From CAVVXX01 sp052389895 (lineage in GTDB: Bacteria; Pseudomonadota; Alphaproteobacteria; Micropepsales; Micropepsaceae): a stretch of DNA of 25,063 bases. Positions within the stretch are counted from its first letter, which is position 1, and the number at the start of each line of letters is the position of its first letter. This document shows positions 24,803 through 25,063 of this stretch, one piece after another. A program made the translations under genes and the position numbers. The stretch spans positions 1 to 25,063 of the forward strand of contig JBQTHM010000027.1 in NCBI GenBank assembly GCA_052389895.1. The letters run 5' to 3'. The notes beneath the pieces were generated by a model. The model searched no databases. It had not been told where the DNA came from and was given only the letters and a program-made list of their open reading frames with translations.

Positions 24803-24996
24803 TTATATACTTTACTGACGAAAAAAAGGCAAGTAGTTCTGCCGAAGACCTTGGCAAGGAAGAAGCGCGTAAAGCAATAACGGTAACTGTTGCGATGCTA
24901 CATGCAGGCGCAAAGGCATTTTATTGTCATGAGCCAAAATTTGAATCAGGTGAGGCCGCCGCTGCTAGGGTCTTCTTATCGATGCTTTCGGCGTGA
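24803..24996 (+). pseudogene. Orphan 3' coding fragment on low-GC DNA
   Basis: An open stretch reads IYFTDEKKASSSAEDLGKEE, then a regular amphipathic helix pattern (ITVTVAMLHAGAKAFYCHE), ending FLSMLSA and TGA at 24994-24996. It has no start codon with a ribosome site; the frame runs back through the repeat unit into the end of panC. Its composition differs from panC. I read it as the 3' remnant of a gene whose 5' part was lost at the repeat junction. It could also be chance. Confidence 0.35.
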
Positions 24997-25063
24997 CGCG
25001 AGTTCGAGGTTTCTTTGGCCTGAGACGCACGGAAGCTCTTATCTCCATTTCTAGAACCAGCAT

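Noticed and set aside
1..25063. An altered genetic code (UGA or UAG as sense)
   Set aside because: Many intact genes here end in TGA or TAG at the expected length (xthA, ridA-like, DUF2306-like with TGA; panC and the DUF2975 gene with TAG), and Trp is encoded by TGG.
24965..25063. Minus-strand frame entering from the right edge with a basic tail
   Set aside because: About 30 codons with no recognisable motif; it cannot be judged without the sequence beyond the window.
1..25063. tRNA, rRNA, CRISPR array or transposase
   Set aside because: I read through all intergenic regions and saw no cloverleaf with a CCA end, no regularly spaced direct repeats and no transposase or integrase motifs.

Overview
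The window looks like a chromosomal stretch of a GC-rich alphaproteobacterium. The divK-pleD pair, a MipZ-type ParA ATPase, clpS-clpA, a Phasin_2-type phasin, a SPOR-tailed D,D-carboxypeptidase and a Tim14-like J-domain protein all point that way. I cannot name the genus. Most genes have strong GC3 bias. Three stretches do not: the gene at the left edge (about 1-1931), a DUF2971 gene (13006-13914) and the last ~260 bases. These look like acquired DNA.

Layout, left to right. (1) A low-GC gene entering from the left edge encodes a zinc-ribbon plus PD-(D/E)xK nuclease-like protein. (2) A DUF1801 protein, a hairpin-rich spacer, xthA (exonuclease III) and a lipoprotein follow. (3) A 12-bp perfect palindrome precedes a DUF2975 membrane protein/small HTH regulator pair; then come a 37-residue membrane peptide coupled to a DUF2306-like membrane protein, and another membrane protein. 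(4) The cell-cycle signalling pair divK-pleD lies on the minus strand, divergent from a DUF3572 gene. (5) aguA-aguB (agmatine to putrescine) lies on the minus strand, interrupted by a nested inverted repeat. (6) ridA-like, a FemAB-like acyltransferase gene and a HIT hydrolase gene lie on the plus strand. (7) The DUF2971 gene sits just behind clpS-clpA (minus). (8) A phasin gene has a recognisable PhaR-type operator over its promoter. (9) A D,D-carboxypeptidase gene with a SPOR domain converges on a J-domain gene and mipZ. (10) putA (minus) is divergent from panC (plus), and the window ends in a truncated palindromic repeat and an orphan low-GC coding fragment.

The most striking observation is in putA. 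The 1045-codon frame is otherwise complete, but it carries two in-frame stop codons, TAG and TGA, only 18 bases apart in one highly conserved N-terminal helix. There is no frameshift. Other points of interest are the nuclease-like gene at the left edge, the DUF2971 cargo gene behind clpA, a family of GC-rich REP-like nested palindromes between genes, and three legible operators or promoters. I found no rRNA, tRNA, CRISPR array or transposase. I do not see a convincing multi-gene novel system in the window; the left-edge nuclease gene could be one component of a system lying outside it.
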